From NCBI GenBank assembly GCA_903813345.2, contig CAIIXF020000009.1, positions 35,271,759-35,335,758 of the forward strand: DNA of 64,000 nt, written 5' to 3'. This DNA comes from Owenia fusiformis (lineage: Eukaryota > Annelida > Polychaeta > Sabellida > Oweniidae). The notes beneath the pieces are model-generated. The model was given only the letters and a program-made list of their open reading frames with translations. It was not told the DNA's origin and searched no databases. Shown in pieces: positions 56,001 to 64,000 of the stretch. Position numbers and translations under genes: made by a program. Positions within the stretch are counted from its first letter, which is position 1. Each line of letters opens with the position of its first letter.

Positions 56001-59000
56001 TGCTGCTATTGTATATTCAGGATAGGAGTCTCCTCTTGTCTCGTCTGGGGCATATGCTCCGCTTGTTAATGTTGTTGCAGTGTCTGACTGGTATATTTGT
56101 TTGCAGTCTCCATCTATATTTTCTTCATTGATAGCTATGTCTTGTTGATTTCCTGTTCCATTATATGGCTGCTGTACTAATTGTTGACCATTTTCTGGTT
56201 GTCCAGTCACTGTTCTGGGAGGATCAAATATCTGAGTAATATCAGCTTCAGTTTTATGACGTTGAAGAAATGATGGATGGGCCCAATTGCCATGGCTAGA
56301 CTGGTAGTCTTCTAGAGCTACATGTGCCTGTGGTGATGCTGGTTTCTGTTGACATTGCTCAATGGTGCTATATCCATGATGTTGATTGTTTGGTGAAACC
56401 TCTGATCCTAATACAGACTGCTTGTTATAAGTCTTAAGTGGTTCAATGTTGTAATCGCCATATTCATATTTCGTAAGATCATATGCTATTTTTTTCTTTG
56501 GATTTATGACATGTTTTCTGTGCTGCTTCAGATCTGGAGTAATCCTGTCATATGAATTATCTCTGATCTTCATTGGCTTAACATTTGACACTCGGTGGAT
56601 GGGCTGTTTATCTTCCTTAACCATTGAGTTGGCTCTATCATTTGTTAGTGACCTTCGACGGCTCTCAGATTTTCTTTTATACTTTCCTCTAACTTTGGAT
56701 TTGGATGGTGATTTCTCATGCTGTACTATTGTATCCAAAGTATGTTTCTGAGTTTCATCATTATAATCATGTTCATCCTCATATGTTTTTATCTCAAAGA
56801 GAAGTTTATTTTTCATTCTGTTCCTTCTGGGTTCCAGTTGTTGAAGCCTCTGGATATGTTCAATACTTTCAGGATCAATTTCGTTCACACATTCATTTAA
56901 TGATTCTCTTCCGGAGTCCACATTTATGTTAGCTGCATCAGTGTTTTTTTGTTTGGCATCAGATTCAGACTTTGACCTATGCTTGGCATTTTCCTCATTA
57001 TTTTGCCTTGAATGTTCTTTGCTTTGTTTTGCAGCTTGGCCAGCCAATGGATTTGGAGGAATCTTAGCATTTTTTTTAAATGCCGGAATTTCATCTTTAT
57101 TCAAGCCCTTTGGTATATTCTCATATGGTGGGTTGATTTCAGGTCCTTTTGGTACATTAACATATGGAGGATCATAATCCTTCTGTATATTGACATAGGG
57201 TGGGTCATCATTTTCTTCTTTTGTTACATTAACATATGGAGGGTCATCTTCATTTAATGAGTCTAAATCATCAATGGGTGTCAGGGCATATGTGTTGTTG
57301 AACTGATTGGGTTTGTCATCAAAATATGGATGACCTCCTTCATGGAACTCACTGTTTTCATATGGGTGGTCATCTTCATCGGAATAGGTTATAAATGTTC
57401 CACCACCTCCATTAGGATCAAATGGGTTGTAGGGTTCATCAAGCTCACTGTCATCATTAGCATTGTCATTATTATTCTGAATATTGGGTGGTTTGATATT
57501 TGGAACATTCTGATATGGATGATCGACACTTTTCACAGGTTGTTGAATATGTTGATTGTATTCAACTATTTGCTCAAAACTCATATCCTGTGCTTGTTGT
57601 CCTGGCCCTTGAGTGGAAATATACTGCATTGGAGCTGTACTTTTTGATGATTCCTTATATACGCCATGTGCCTGATTTTGGTTAATATGTGTTCCATCAT
57701 GGAAATGGTGTTGGAGATGTGGAGGGTGATGCTCATGTGTGTTGAGCCCTAATGTATGCTCCGAGTGATCACCATGTCTGTTGTAATCCTGTCTCTGAAG
57801 GTCTTGATGGGTTGTGTTATTTAGATTATTCGGAATTGAATTCTGTCCATCAGTCTTTCCATTATATTCTTGTACACTGTAGTGTTTGGCTGGGTTAGGT
57901 TTATAATCATGTTTCGCATGATAGGCATTGGTCTGATCCGATTTATGTCTATGATTGTTCTTATGCTCTACTGGCATATTAGATAGAGGATTCCTTTCAC
58001 CAGCTCTTGCATCCTCATTATGATGCTTCTCATATTGTTCATGTCCGTGTTTTACCTGATATTCATTTTGTTGCTGCATTCTTCTTGCAACGGATGATTC
58101 ACTTTGGCTTCTGGCATATTGTCTCTGTTGTTTTTGAAATTCAACTTCAGTTGGGTATTGGTCGTTTCTTGACGATTGGTGTTGAGGCATTCTTGTTAAA
58201 CTCTTGCTTCTATCGTATCCTGGATGGTTATAAGAAGTTGGTTGTCTATGATTTGAATGATAAGCTGTACTTTGTTCATCATATCCATTATTCTCTTGAA
58301 TATACTGTCCATTATCTTGCACTTCTTTATAATCCATGTTGCGGTGAGGTTCAGGGGATTCAGTATGACGTGTTCCACTCTGCATACTCACTGCTCTGTA
58401 CAACCTAGAAGAAGTGGTTTACATGTATTTATATTATGTCATGATATGATTTGAAATAAATATGTACTTCACTGTATGGTTTGACTATATAAAACCCTAA
58501 CCAGCATTATATATGTAATTTGACATAATAATTAATCTATTGTAATTCTTAGGTAAATCCTACTTTATCAATTCACAAAATCCTTCATCATTATAATATA
58601 TGTTAATGCTTAAATCTACTTTCTTAGTACAATGTATATTAAATTATTAACTTACCATTTATACATCTAAACAGCTGAGATGTTTCAACATGTAAGGAAA
58701 CATGTTCACTTTCCGTTTGTTTCATGTTATAAACTAGGGTACATTCTGCCAACGTTATTACTCACTCAAATTCTTGTTGACATTAAAACATCAATATTTT
58801 TCTGTAGAAATTCAAGACCTTTTCGCTAAGTATGAAGTCTTTGAATCGAGCATAACTTGTGTAAATAAGCTAAAATATATTTACTTATAGTTGTATGTCT
58901 GTAACCCACTGTTTGAACCAATGGCCAGAAACATTTGAAAGAAAATCAATGACATGAGTAAAAGGAATTATGTTGAGTTAAGAAAGCTGTGTTTTATTCC

Positions 59001-61807
59001 ATTATACTGTATTTATGTAAATCTGGATTACCAGTTATAGAAGTGAATATTGAATAAGGAGTAAGTTTCACGCCAGTGTTTCAGGGTGCAAAAGCTTTAA
59101 TCTTTCAAACTGATTTCTCGTATAATTTTATTGAATATTGGATTTAGCTCATAGAATTACCTAAATACATAGGGTTCCAAAATATTGTAATAGGCTTTTG
59201 TAAGTCTATCAACTCTAAATAATTTCATTCATACCAAACCTGAATACATTTCACTTTGCAAAATATACATATTAATAAAGTACCCATGAGCATAGGTCAT
59301 TACACTGATTAAAGTTGAAGCATAAGCTAAACAGTTGAAAAAGAAGTTGAAATATCTTAATTGACTGATATAATATCTTAATACTGTATTAAATTTGTTT
59401 AAATATTTAATCATTAAGATTCCCGTACATGTATGCATGCATGCCATGCATGTATTATTAAATATTTAAAACAGTATTAAGTTTTGCATTTTTCAAAGGT
59501 TGCCATTTGTGCTAAATAATGTGTTAATTATATATTTGCAGCTGTACACTAAGTTTGACCAGTTCAATTCCATACGCCCGTCTCTGAAGTACAAGATCAA
59601 GGAATCTGACTACCTGGACCTAATAGAGCAAGTTTGTCAGTACAAATATGATGAGTAAGTATAATTGAAAAGATTTAATAAACCCATCTCTTGATAAAAC
59701 TATGAAGTATAAAATATAAAATAACCATTTGTTAATATTTCCATGCTGTGATACTCGTTCTCTCATTGGTCAATCACAAACCATGTGACTAGAAATAAAT
59801 ACAGGTATCAATCAGGTATTAACCATTGAAACCATTAAATCCCCATGAACATATTGAAGAAATGATGAAACACATATTGAATGAATGTTGAATATATGAA
59901 ATATTGAAACATTGAAACATTGGATATCTCAAAAACTGAAAAGCACATTTAATTTTTTTTATGTTATGTACATAAGTAGTACTAGAAGAACATTTATAAG
60001 AATAGTTGTTTTTTTTATATTCATCATTATTATGTAAAGCACTTTAATCAATTCAAAACGTTCAAATAATGGTTTTTATTCCATAGATTTTATGGAATGA
60101 TTTGTTTGTGCTTTAGGCTTTTGATGTCCTTTTATGTTTTGTACAAACAATTCTTTTTGAAATTGTTAAATAACTGGATCAAACATCTGATTTTTCTTGA
60201 AATATTATACCATTATCTTTTGATTAAAAAACAAACATTTATTGTACTTTCTACACCTTGTCGCATTCGATCATTTCAAATTACCTGGGATTAGTCTGCC
60301 TGTAGTACTTTTAGTATGGGTGGTTGTTATTTGAAGATTTAAAGGTAGTCAAATCACTAATGGGTTTTTAACATGGTGATAGTTCACGATCATACATGTA
60401 TATATTCTTAGATTTTCGGCACACAGACTAATATGGACATTCTAAAAATTTTGATCCACATTCCCATTATTGACTGGACTGAGGTGCAATAGGGTTTTCT
60501 ACGTGTTTTGGAGTTGCCTCTCGTACTTTGCGCTGAGTTTACTTGAGTTCATCCTGACCTAGGAATGATGTCATAATAATGGCCCCTTGATTCAGGCTTG
60601 ATATAGTACCAGTATGTCACGGATTTGAACAATTAATGCAGATATTCACCAAAAAACATTCATTGTTTTCTAATAATGAACAGTAAGTGAGCATTCTGAT
60701 TGGCTGAAACTATTTGGCCATGGTTGAATATTGTTTCATGTATGTCTTGAAGGCAGTAATGAACTAATAGGAACGAACAACAATGATTTAACTACATTGT
60801 AAAGGTAGAAAAGTGTTTGCAGATATCTAAGCTATCGCCTCGGGTTACTTTTAAGTGATGGGAAGCCAACGAAGTGACATGTATTTTCAAAGAATTTGAT
60901 TCTTGCGTAAATGTTATTCATTGTTGACTCAATGTTTGTACTTTGTTCTGTTTGAAAGGATATTGAAAAGAATTCCTGTCAAAAATATTATGTGCGTCAA
61001 CGTTAAAATAGATCAATATTTATTTGTTTATGTTCCAGGTGGCAAAATAAATCAAATTCTTTAAAATTGCTATTCAAATGGCTGTTTGAGAATATGTTTT
61101 CACTTTGGTACTTTCTTGTGAGAGAGTATTGATTTTTGATTTTTCAATTGTTGATTTAGGTTTGAGTCTATAATGTTGTCCATTTGGTGGAATACATAAG
61201 CATGGTTGCCAATGGTGGTATGTGGCTTGTTACTAAATAGTCACATGTTGAAGTCCTTGCGTAGAATTTTTAACGTGTCCTTCAATGCTGTTTTATCATA
61301 TGATTTGTTACTATAAAACAAATTTATCCCTGTCTGAATGTGTCAAGCTTTATAAACTGAAGTAACATTCTTTCAGGATATTGGGATCAATCCCTTGGCC
61401 AATGTATCTGTCCTTGGTACTACATTTACCAGCACAATGGGGAATTCCAATATCCTTGACTATAAGCCTTGCTAAGAAAGATTCTAAAAAGGTTACTGAA
61501 AGAAGGCTGCGAACTCTCATGATGTAACAGTAGTCCCATATATAGGATGAGCTTTGTTTCTTTTGTAAAGTAAAACCTGTACGAATGCCTTTGATAAGTC
61601 ATTTTGGGTGATCAGCATTTGGCAGATGGTGTTTGGTGTCTGTAACAAATGGCAGGTGGTGACATTTTGGATTTTAATGCCTTGTTTTATGTATTATTTC
61701 AGCTATGGAGTCAAGGAGGTGAACAGGGTGAAGCGTCTCTCTGGCCCAGGACTAGAAACAGCTGATATACCAGGTGTCATGCAGGGAGGAGGCAAGTGGC
61801 CTGCAAG
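49797..61807 (+). CDS. MZB1: MZB1 / pERp1 orthologue, first three coding exons (3' incomplete)
   Basis: MZB1 is an ER-lumen saposin-like (DUF3456) co-chaperone. In vertebrates it aids immunoglobulin and integrin folding with GRP94; its invertebrate role is unknown. Exons 49797-50021, 59542-59654 and 61703-61807 join in phase to 147 codons. Residues 1-28 are a signal peptide (hydrophobic ILALSFMVIFLSSF). Then come LSFSTPDLSDEEAHSQFMPE, LKCDGCRIIAYQ, SDYLDLIEQVCQYKYDEYGV and KEVNRVKRLSGPGL, ending GGGKWPAR. Each block lines up with human MZB1 in order, including the conserved cysteines. The remaining C-terminal exon(s) lie beyond the right edge. Intron 1 (9.5 kb) contains the giant minus-strand exon. 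The next intron carries a LINE. Confidence 0.95.
50022..52886. other. MZB1 intron 1, left part
   Basis: Noncoding except as a possible intron of antisense transcripts. It contains the palindrome at 50488-50653. The remainder is AT-rich with no recognisable exon. Confidence 0.55.
50488..50653. mobile_element. Large palindrome (fold-back element)
   Basis: Arms 50488-50550 and 50599-50653 are inverted copies (TAATATTGTCGAATACAC and complement; GGGCTAGGCACAAA and complement) around a loop of about 48 bases. Weaker symmetry extends outward. This explains the long open frames on both strands (50344-50730), which are not genes. Confidence 0.8.
52887..58404 (-). CDS. Giant 5.5-kb exon encoding a disordered protein with a PYxN array
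   Basis: This exon is open for about 1839 codons, from an acceptor (CTTCTTCTAG at 58405) to CAG|GTAAGA (52887). The first ATG is at 58385, so it may be a 5' UTR-plus-start exon. It exits in phase 0. The N-terminal part is rich in Asn, Gln and His. Around residues 290-430 are six PYxN motifs (YQNV, YENS, YVNV, YVNI, YVNV, YENI). Then come Lys-rich regions, a charged coil (FTKWVEEKQRQHSAKLEKEK) and a C-terminal part with RSWRLIAASINTSPEMLKLR. It may be another 5' exon of the synaptopodin-2-like gene, since its phase fits exon 2, or a separate gene. No homologue recognised. Confidence 0.82.
58405..59541. other. MZB1 intron 1, right part
   Basis: Upstream flank of the giant minus-strand exon and the end of MZB1 intron 1. 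No exon or promoter was recognised. A GCATGCATGCATGCC-like palindromic tract lies near 59435. Confidence 0.5.
59542..59654 (+). CDS. MZB1: MZB1 exon 2
   Basis: The acceptor is ATATTTGCAG and the donor GA|GTAAGT; phase 0 in, 2 out. It encodes LYTKFDQFNSIRPSLKYKIK and YLDLIEQVCQYKYDE, with one conserved cysteine. Confidence 0.93.
59655..61702 (+). other. MZB1 intron 2
   Basis: No coding content. Includes T-rich stretches and a small motif (TGTAACAAATGGCAGGTGGT, about 61640) resembling one at about 17404, which hints at a dispersed repeat. Confidence 0.5.
61703..61807 (+). CDS. MZB1: MZB1 exon 3
   Basis: The acceptor is TATTATTTCAG and the donor AAG|GTTGGT; phase 2 in and 2 out. It encodes YGVKEVNRVKRLSGPGLETA and GGGKWPAR, the most conserved block of MZB1. 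Confidence 0.94.
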
Positions 61808-62027
61808 GTTGGTTCACATTCTATAAATCTTTTTATTAAACATATTCTGTGGCTTTATCTTTTGGTATTATAACCCAGTGTTTATGTCAAATATATATGA
61901 CATTTCCTGCACAGGATATTACATAACATAAAAATGACCTCCAAAGCTATTATACTCTGGACCCCTATCAGCCAGCCATACCATTCTCTGACTATACAGA
62001 TAATTTAACACCTTCAGTGGTAATACC

Positions 62028-62590
62028 ATCTTAAAGGCCCCATGTAAAGTTTAAACCACTTTGGCTTATATTGTAGTCTTACCCAATGTTATCAAAGTAT
62101 CATATGTGAAACTTTTTTTTTAATTTCAAAAAGTGGTTTTTGATAGACTTTTTGTTCCAAAATTTGTGAATTTATTCGAAACCAACTTTTAGAGGTCACT
62201 CATATCTTCTAATTAGCCACAATTCATACCAATGCAAAGCATACACCCTCCCATGTTTTTTGCCGAAAAAATTAAGAAAATCGGTTGATAAAATGAACTA
62301 ATCAGTGCATGAAAATGGTTCTGAGAAAAATGCATTTCAAAATTTTAGTTCTCATAGAAACCAATGGTACAATGATATCTAAAACATAATTTATTCTTCC
62401 TTTTAACCTGGTTAGACAATCAACATTGGTTTTTTATGAAAGTCTAGCATATTTAGAAAAGATTGGCATCGAAAAAAAAATTTCAATTTTTTTCAAAAAG
62501 TTTTTGCTACCTTAGTGACATCACTAATGTTTCAAAATATTTTTGATATGCTAAAACATTGAAGTGGCCCATTAAATATGGCATTTTATT
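62028..62590. repeat. Probable dispersed repeat
   Basis: It begins near CTTAAAGGCCCCATGTAAAG and ends near AAGTGGCCCATTAAA, whose complement is only loosely similar. The GC-poor centre has A/T homopolymers. The ends look like those of a non-autonomous element, but no target duplication was established. Confidence 0.3.
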
Positions 62591-62659
62591 ATTGAAATAG
62601 TGTGTCCTTTGTTCAATCTTTGCATTGGTGTTAAAAAGATAATCTTTTTTGAAATGCAT

Positions 62660-64000
62660 TAAGAAATATTTGATGATTATTATATTATATCTTTATTTTC
62701 CCATTATTCATGGAGTGTTTTTAACGTAATTACATGTTAACAGATTCAATACGTAACAGTATTCTAAAAGATGCGGATGTTTTTGACCAGTAGTCCATAT
62801 GATATTGTTTGATAATTCGTCTTTGGCCAACCTTAGTGTGCTTGTGGTAGTTTCAACATGTATTCGAACGTTATTTTTACAAATCAATTTCCATAGTTTT
62901 GTTGGGGGAAAATACCCGTCATCTAAAAATGTTTCTAAGTATTCATTTAGACTGTACTTCTGAAGTATGTTCTGGATATCTGGTATGAAACCTTTTTGTT
63001 TATGAGAAACATTTTCTGTTCTGCATAGATGTGCACGAAATAAGAAAATGTTCTTTGTGACAGTGTTGCCCATGTTGCAGATTCGCCCAAGTAAGGATAA
63101 TTTTCTTAATTCAATAATTTGAAGAATGTCTTTGCAGTTTAAAAGTCCAAGCACAATATCAGTCTTCGTGCATCTGTATAGGCCTTGCAAACGCTTAAGG
63201 ATAAATCTATAGGCCCGTTGTAACACTGAGCACTGGGAGGCTGTTAATTCATTCCATAGTTCGCAACCATGTAGGGCGGAAGGGATACACATAGTGTTAA
63301 TGAGCTTCAAGCCAGTTAGAGGGTTTAGACCTTTTGGGTGAACCCCAACTCCAACGAGTGAAGCGAAAGTTGTTTTCAAGGATGAAGCTGCTCTATCTAC
63401 AGCTTTATTCAAACTGAGATTTGAATCGTATATGTTACCAAGGTGTTTGAGTGAAGATACTTCAATTATTTCTCCCTCAGATGACATCCATTTGCGTTTT
63501 TGTATCAATTGGGAATTTTGGTGTTTAGACTCACCGAAAGTGATAACGTTGGATTTTTGCAGATTAAAAACAAAACGCCATTTCTTAGAATAGGCTATGG
63601 CACTTTTGATCAGCTTATCAAGGCTAAACTTAGTGTTGGCCAGAATAGAGATGTCGTCGGCGTAAGTTGGATTTCCGCATAATATGGTACCCATCTGTGT
63701 GCATATATTAGAGCGTTCTAAGTTGCATAATAATTCATCTATGTACACTGTGTAGAGCCAGCCAGCAAGAATACTTCCCTGACGGATAGATTGCTTTACA
63801 GGGAACCAACTGCTAATGTTGCCCTTAAAAATAATGGCACCCTGCATTCTTGAATACAGCTTCCTTAGGATGTGCCATAGTCTACCTGTTACTCCAATGT
63901 TGTAAAGTTTGAAAAAGAGGCCATCGTGCCACACCGAATCGTAGGCCCGGGTACTGTCCATACATGCCATGAATGTCTTTTGGTTTAGTTCATCGTTATA
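62660..64000 (-). mobile_element. 3' part of a non-LTR retrotransposon (LINE), truncated by the window edge
   Basis: It lies in the MZB1 intron following exon 3, antisense to the gene. A reverse transcriptase frame fills 62708-64000 and is followed by a short AT-rich 3' end. The 5' part, including any endonuclease, lies outside. Confidence 0.85.
62708..64000 (-). CDS. LINE reverse transcriptase, C-terminal ~430 residues, open to the window edge
   Basis: The frame is uninterrupted from the right edge to a stop at 62708-62710. It contains the palm motif ACMDSTRAYDSVWHDGLFFK with the first catalytic Asp, the IRQGSILAGWLYTVYIDELL segment, the YADD catalytic box (63653-63664, TYADDISILAN), the thumb-like SSLKHLGN and the SALHGCELWN motif typical of non-LTR elements. 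The absence of frameshifts suggests a recent insertion. Clade (CR1/L2/jockey-like or other) cannot be settled. Confidence 0.88.
   Translation of the reverse strand, partial: YNDELNQKTFMACMDSTRAYDSVWHDGLFFKLYNIGVTGRLWHILRKLYSRMQGAIIFKGNISSWFPVKQSIRQGSILAGWLYTVYIDELLCNLERSNICTQMGTILCGNPTYADDISILANTKFSLDKLIKSAIAYSKKWRFVFNLQKSNVITFGESKHQNSQLIQKRKWMSSEGEIIEVSSLKHLGNIYDSNLSLNKAVDRAASSLKTTFASLVGVGVHPKGLNPLTGLKLINTMCIPSALHGCELWNELTASQCSVLQRAYRFILKRLQGLYRCTKTDIVLGLLNCKDILQIIELRKLSLLGRICNMGNTVTKNIFLFRAHLCRTENVSHKQKGFIPDIQNILQKYSLNEYLETFLDDGYFPPTKLWKLICKNNVRIHVETTTSTLRLAKDELSNNIIWTTGQKHPHLLEYCYVLNLLTCNYVKNTP

Noticed and set aside
54492-58454. Many plus-strand frames opposite the giant exon
   Set aside because: They are hydrophobic mirror images of the Lys/Asn/Gln-rich minus-strand coding sequence, with no domains, and the minus frame is open over 5.5 kb.

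Overview
This is a window of AT-rich animal nuclear DNA: spliced genes with GT-AG introns, long introns, many small inverted-repeat transposons and one LINE. The gene set and repeat types suggest a marine invertebrate, perhaps a lophotrochozoan or invertebrate deuterostome. I cannot fix the phylum from sequence alone.

Three gene loci are recognisable. (1) Positions 1117-7630, plus strand: the 3' half of a SORBS-family gene (CAP/ponsin, vinexin, ArgBP2), with three SH3 domains in eight phase-consistent exons. (2) Positions 47898 down to 21760, minus strand: a PDZ-containing synaptopodin-2 (myopodin/CHAP)-like actin scaffold gene. Eleven exons join in one unbroken frame of 1548 codons. The PDZ domain is split between a small first exon (47803-47898) and exon 2 (31247-31398), 16.4 kb apart. 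(3) Positions 49797 to beyond the right edge, plus strand: the first three coding exons of an MZB1 (pERp1) orthologue, an ER saposin-like/DUF3456 protein. It starts head-to-head with the synaptopodin-2-like gene, about 1.9 kb away.

Two very large uninterrupted minus-strand exons accompany locus 2. One (34549-36858, 770 codons, Lys-rich) lies in its first intron. The other (52887-58404, about 1839 codons, disordered, with a PYxN tyrosine-motif array) lies antisense inside intron 1 of MZB1. Each has its own ATG and a phase-0 CAG|GTAA donor. Both match the phase-0 acceptor of the half-PDZ exon 2, so the locus may make three different N-termini, two of them with only half a PDZ.

From about 3.7 to 26 kb the window is a tandem duplication across the convergent 3' ends of SORBS and the synaptopodin-2-like gene. 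Unit A (about 3.7-13.5 kb) keeps the working SORBS end and a decayed copy of the other gene's 3' exons. Unit B (about 13.55-26 kb) keeps the working synaptopodin-2-like end and a decayed SORBS copy, which still holds one open SH3 domain with usable splice sites. Each gene kept the copy attached to its own promoter. Because the units are paired, several transposon insertions can be dated as post-duplication, one with an exact empty site.

The rest is intron and intergenic DNA rich in repeats: MITE-like elements, minisatellites, a GC-rich doublet and a LINE reverse transcriptase at the right edge. No tRNA, rRNA or CRISPR array was seen. Exon limits are inferred from ORF, splice motif and phase, and could be off by a base or use alternative sites.
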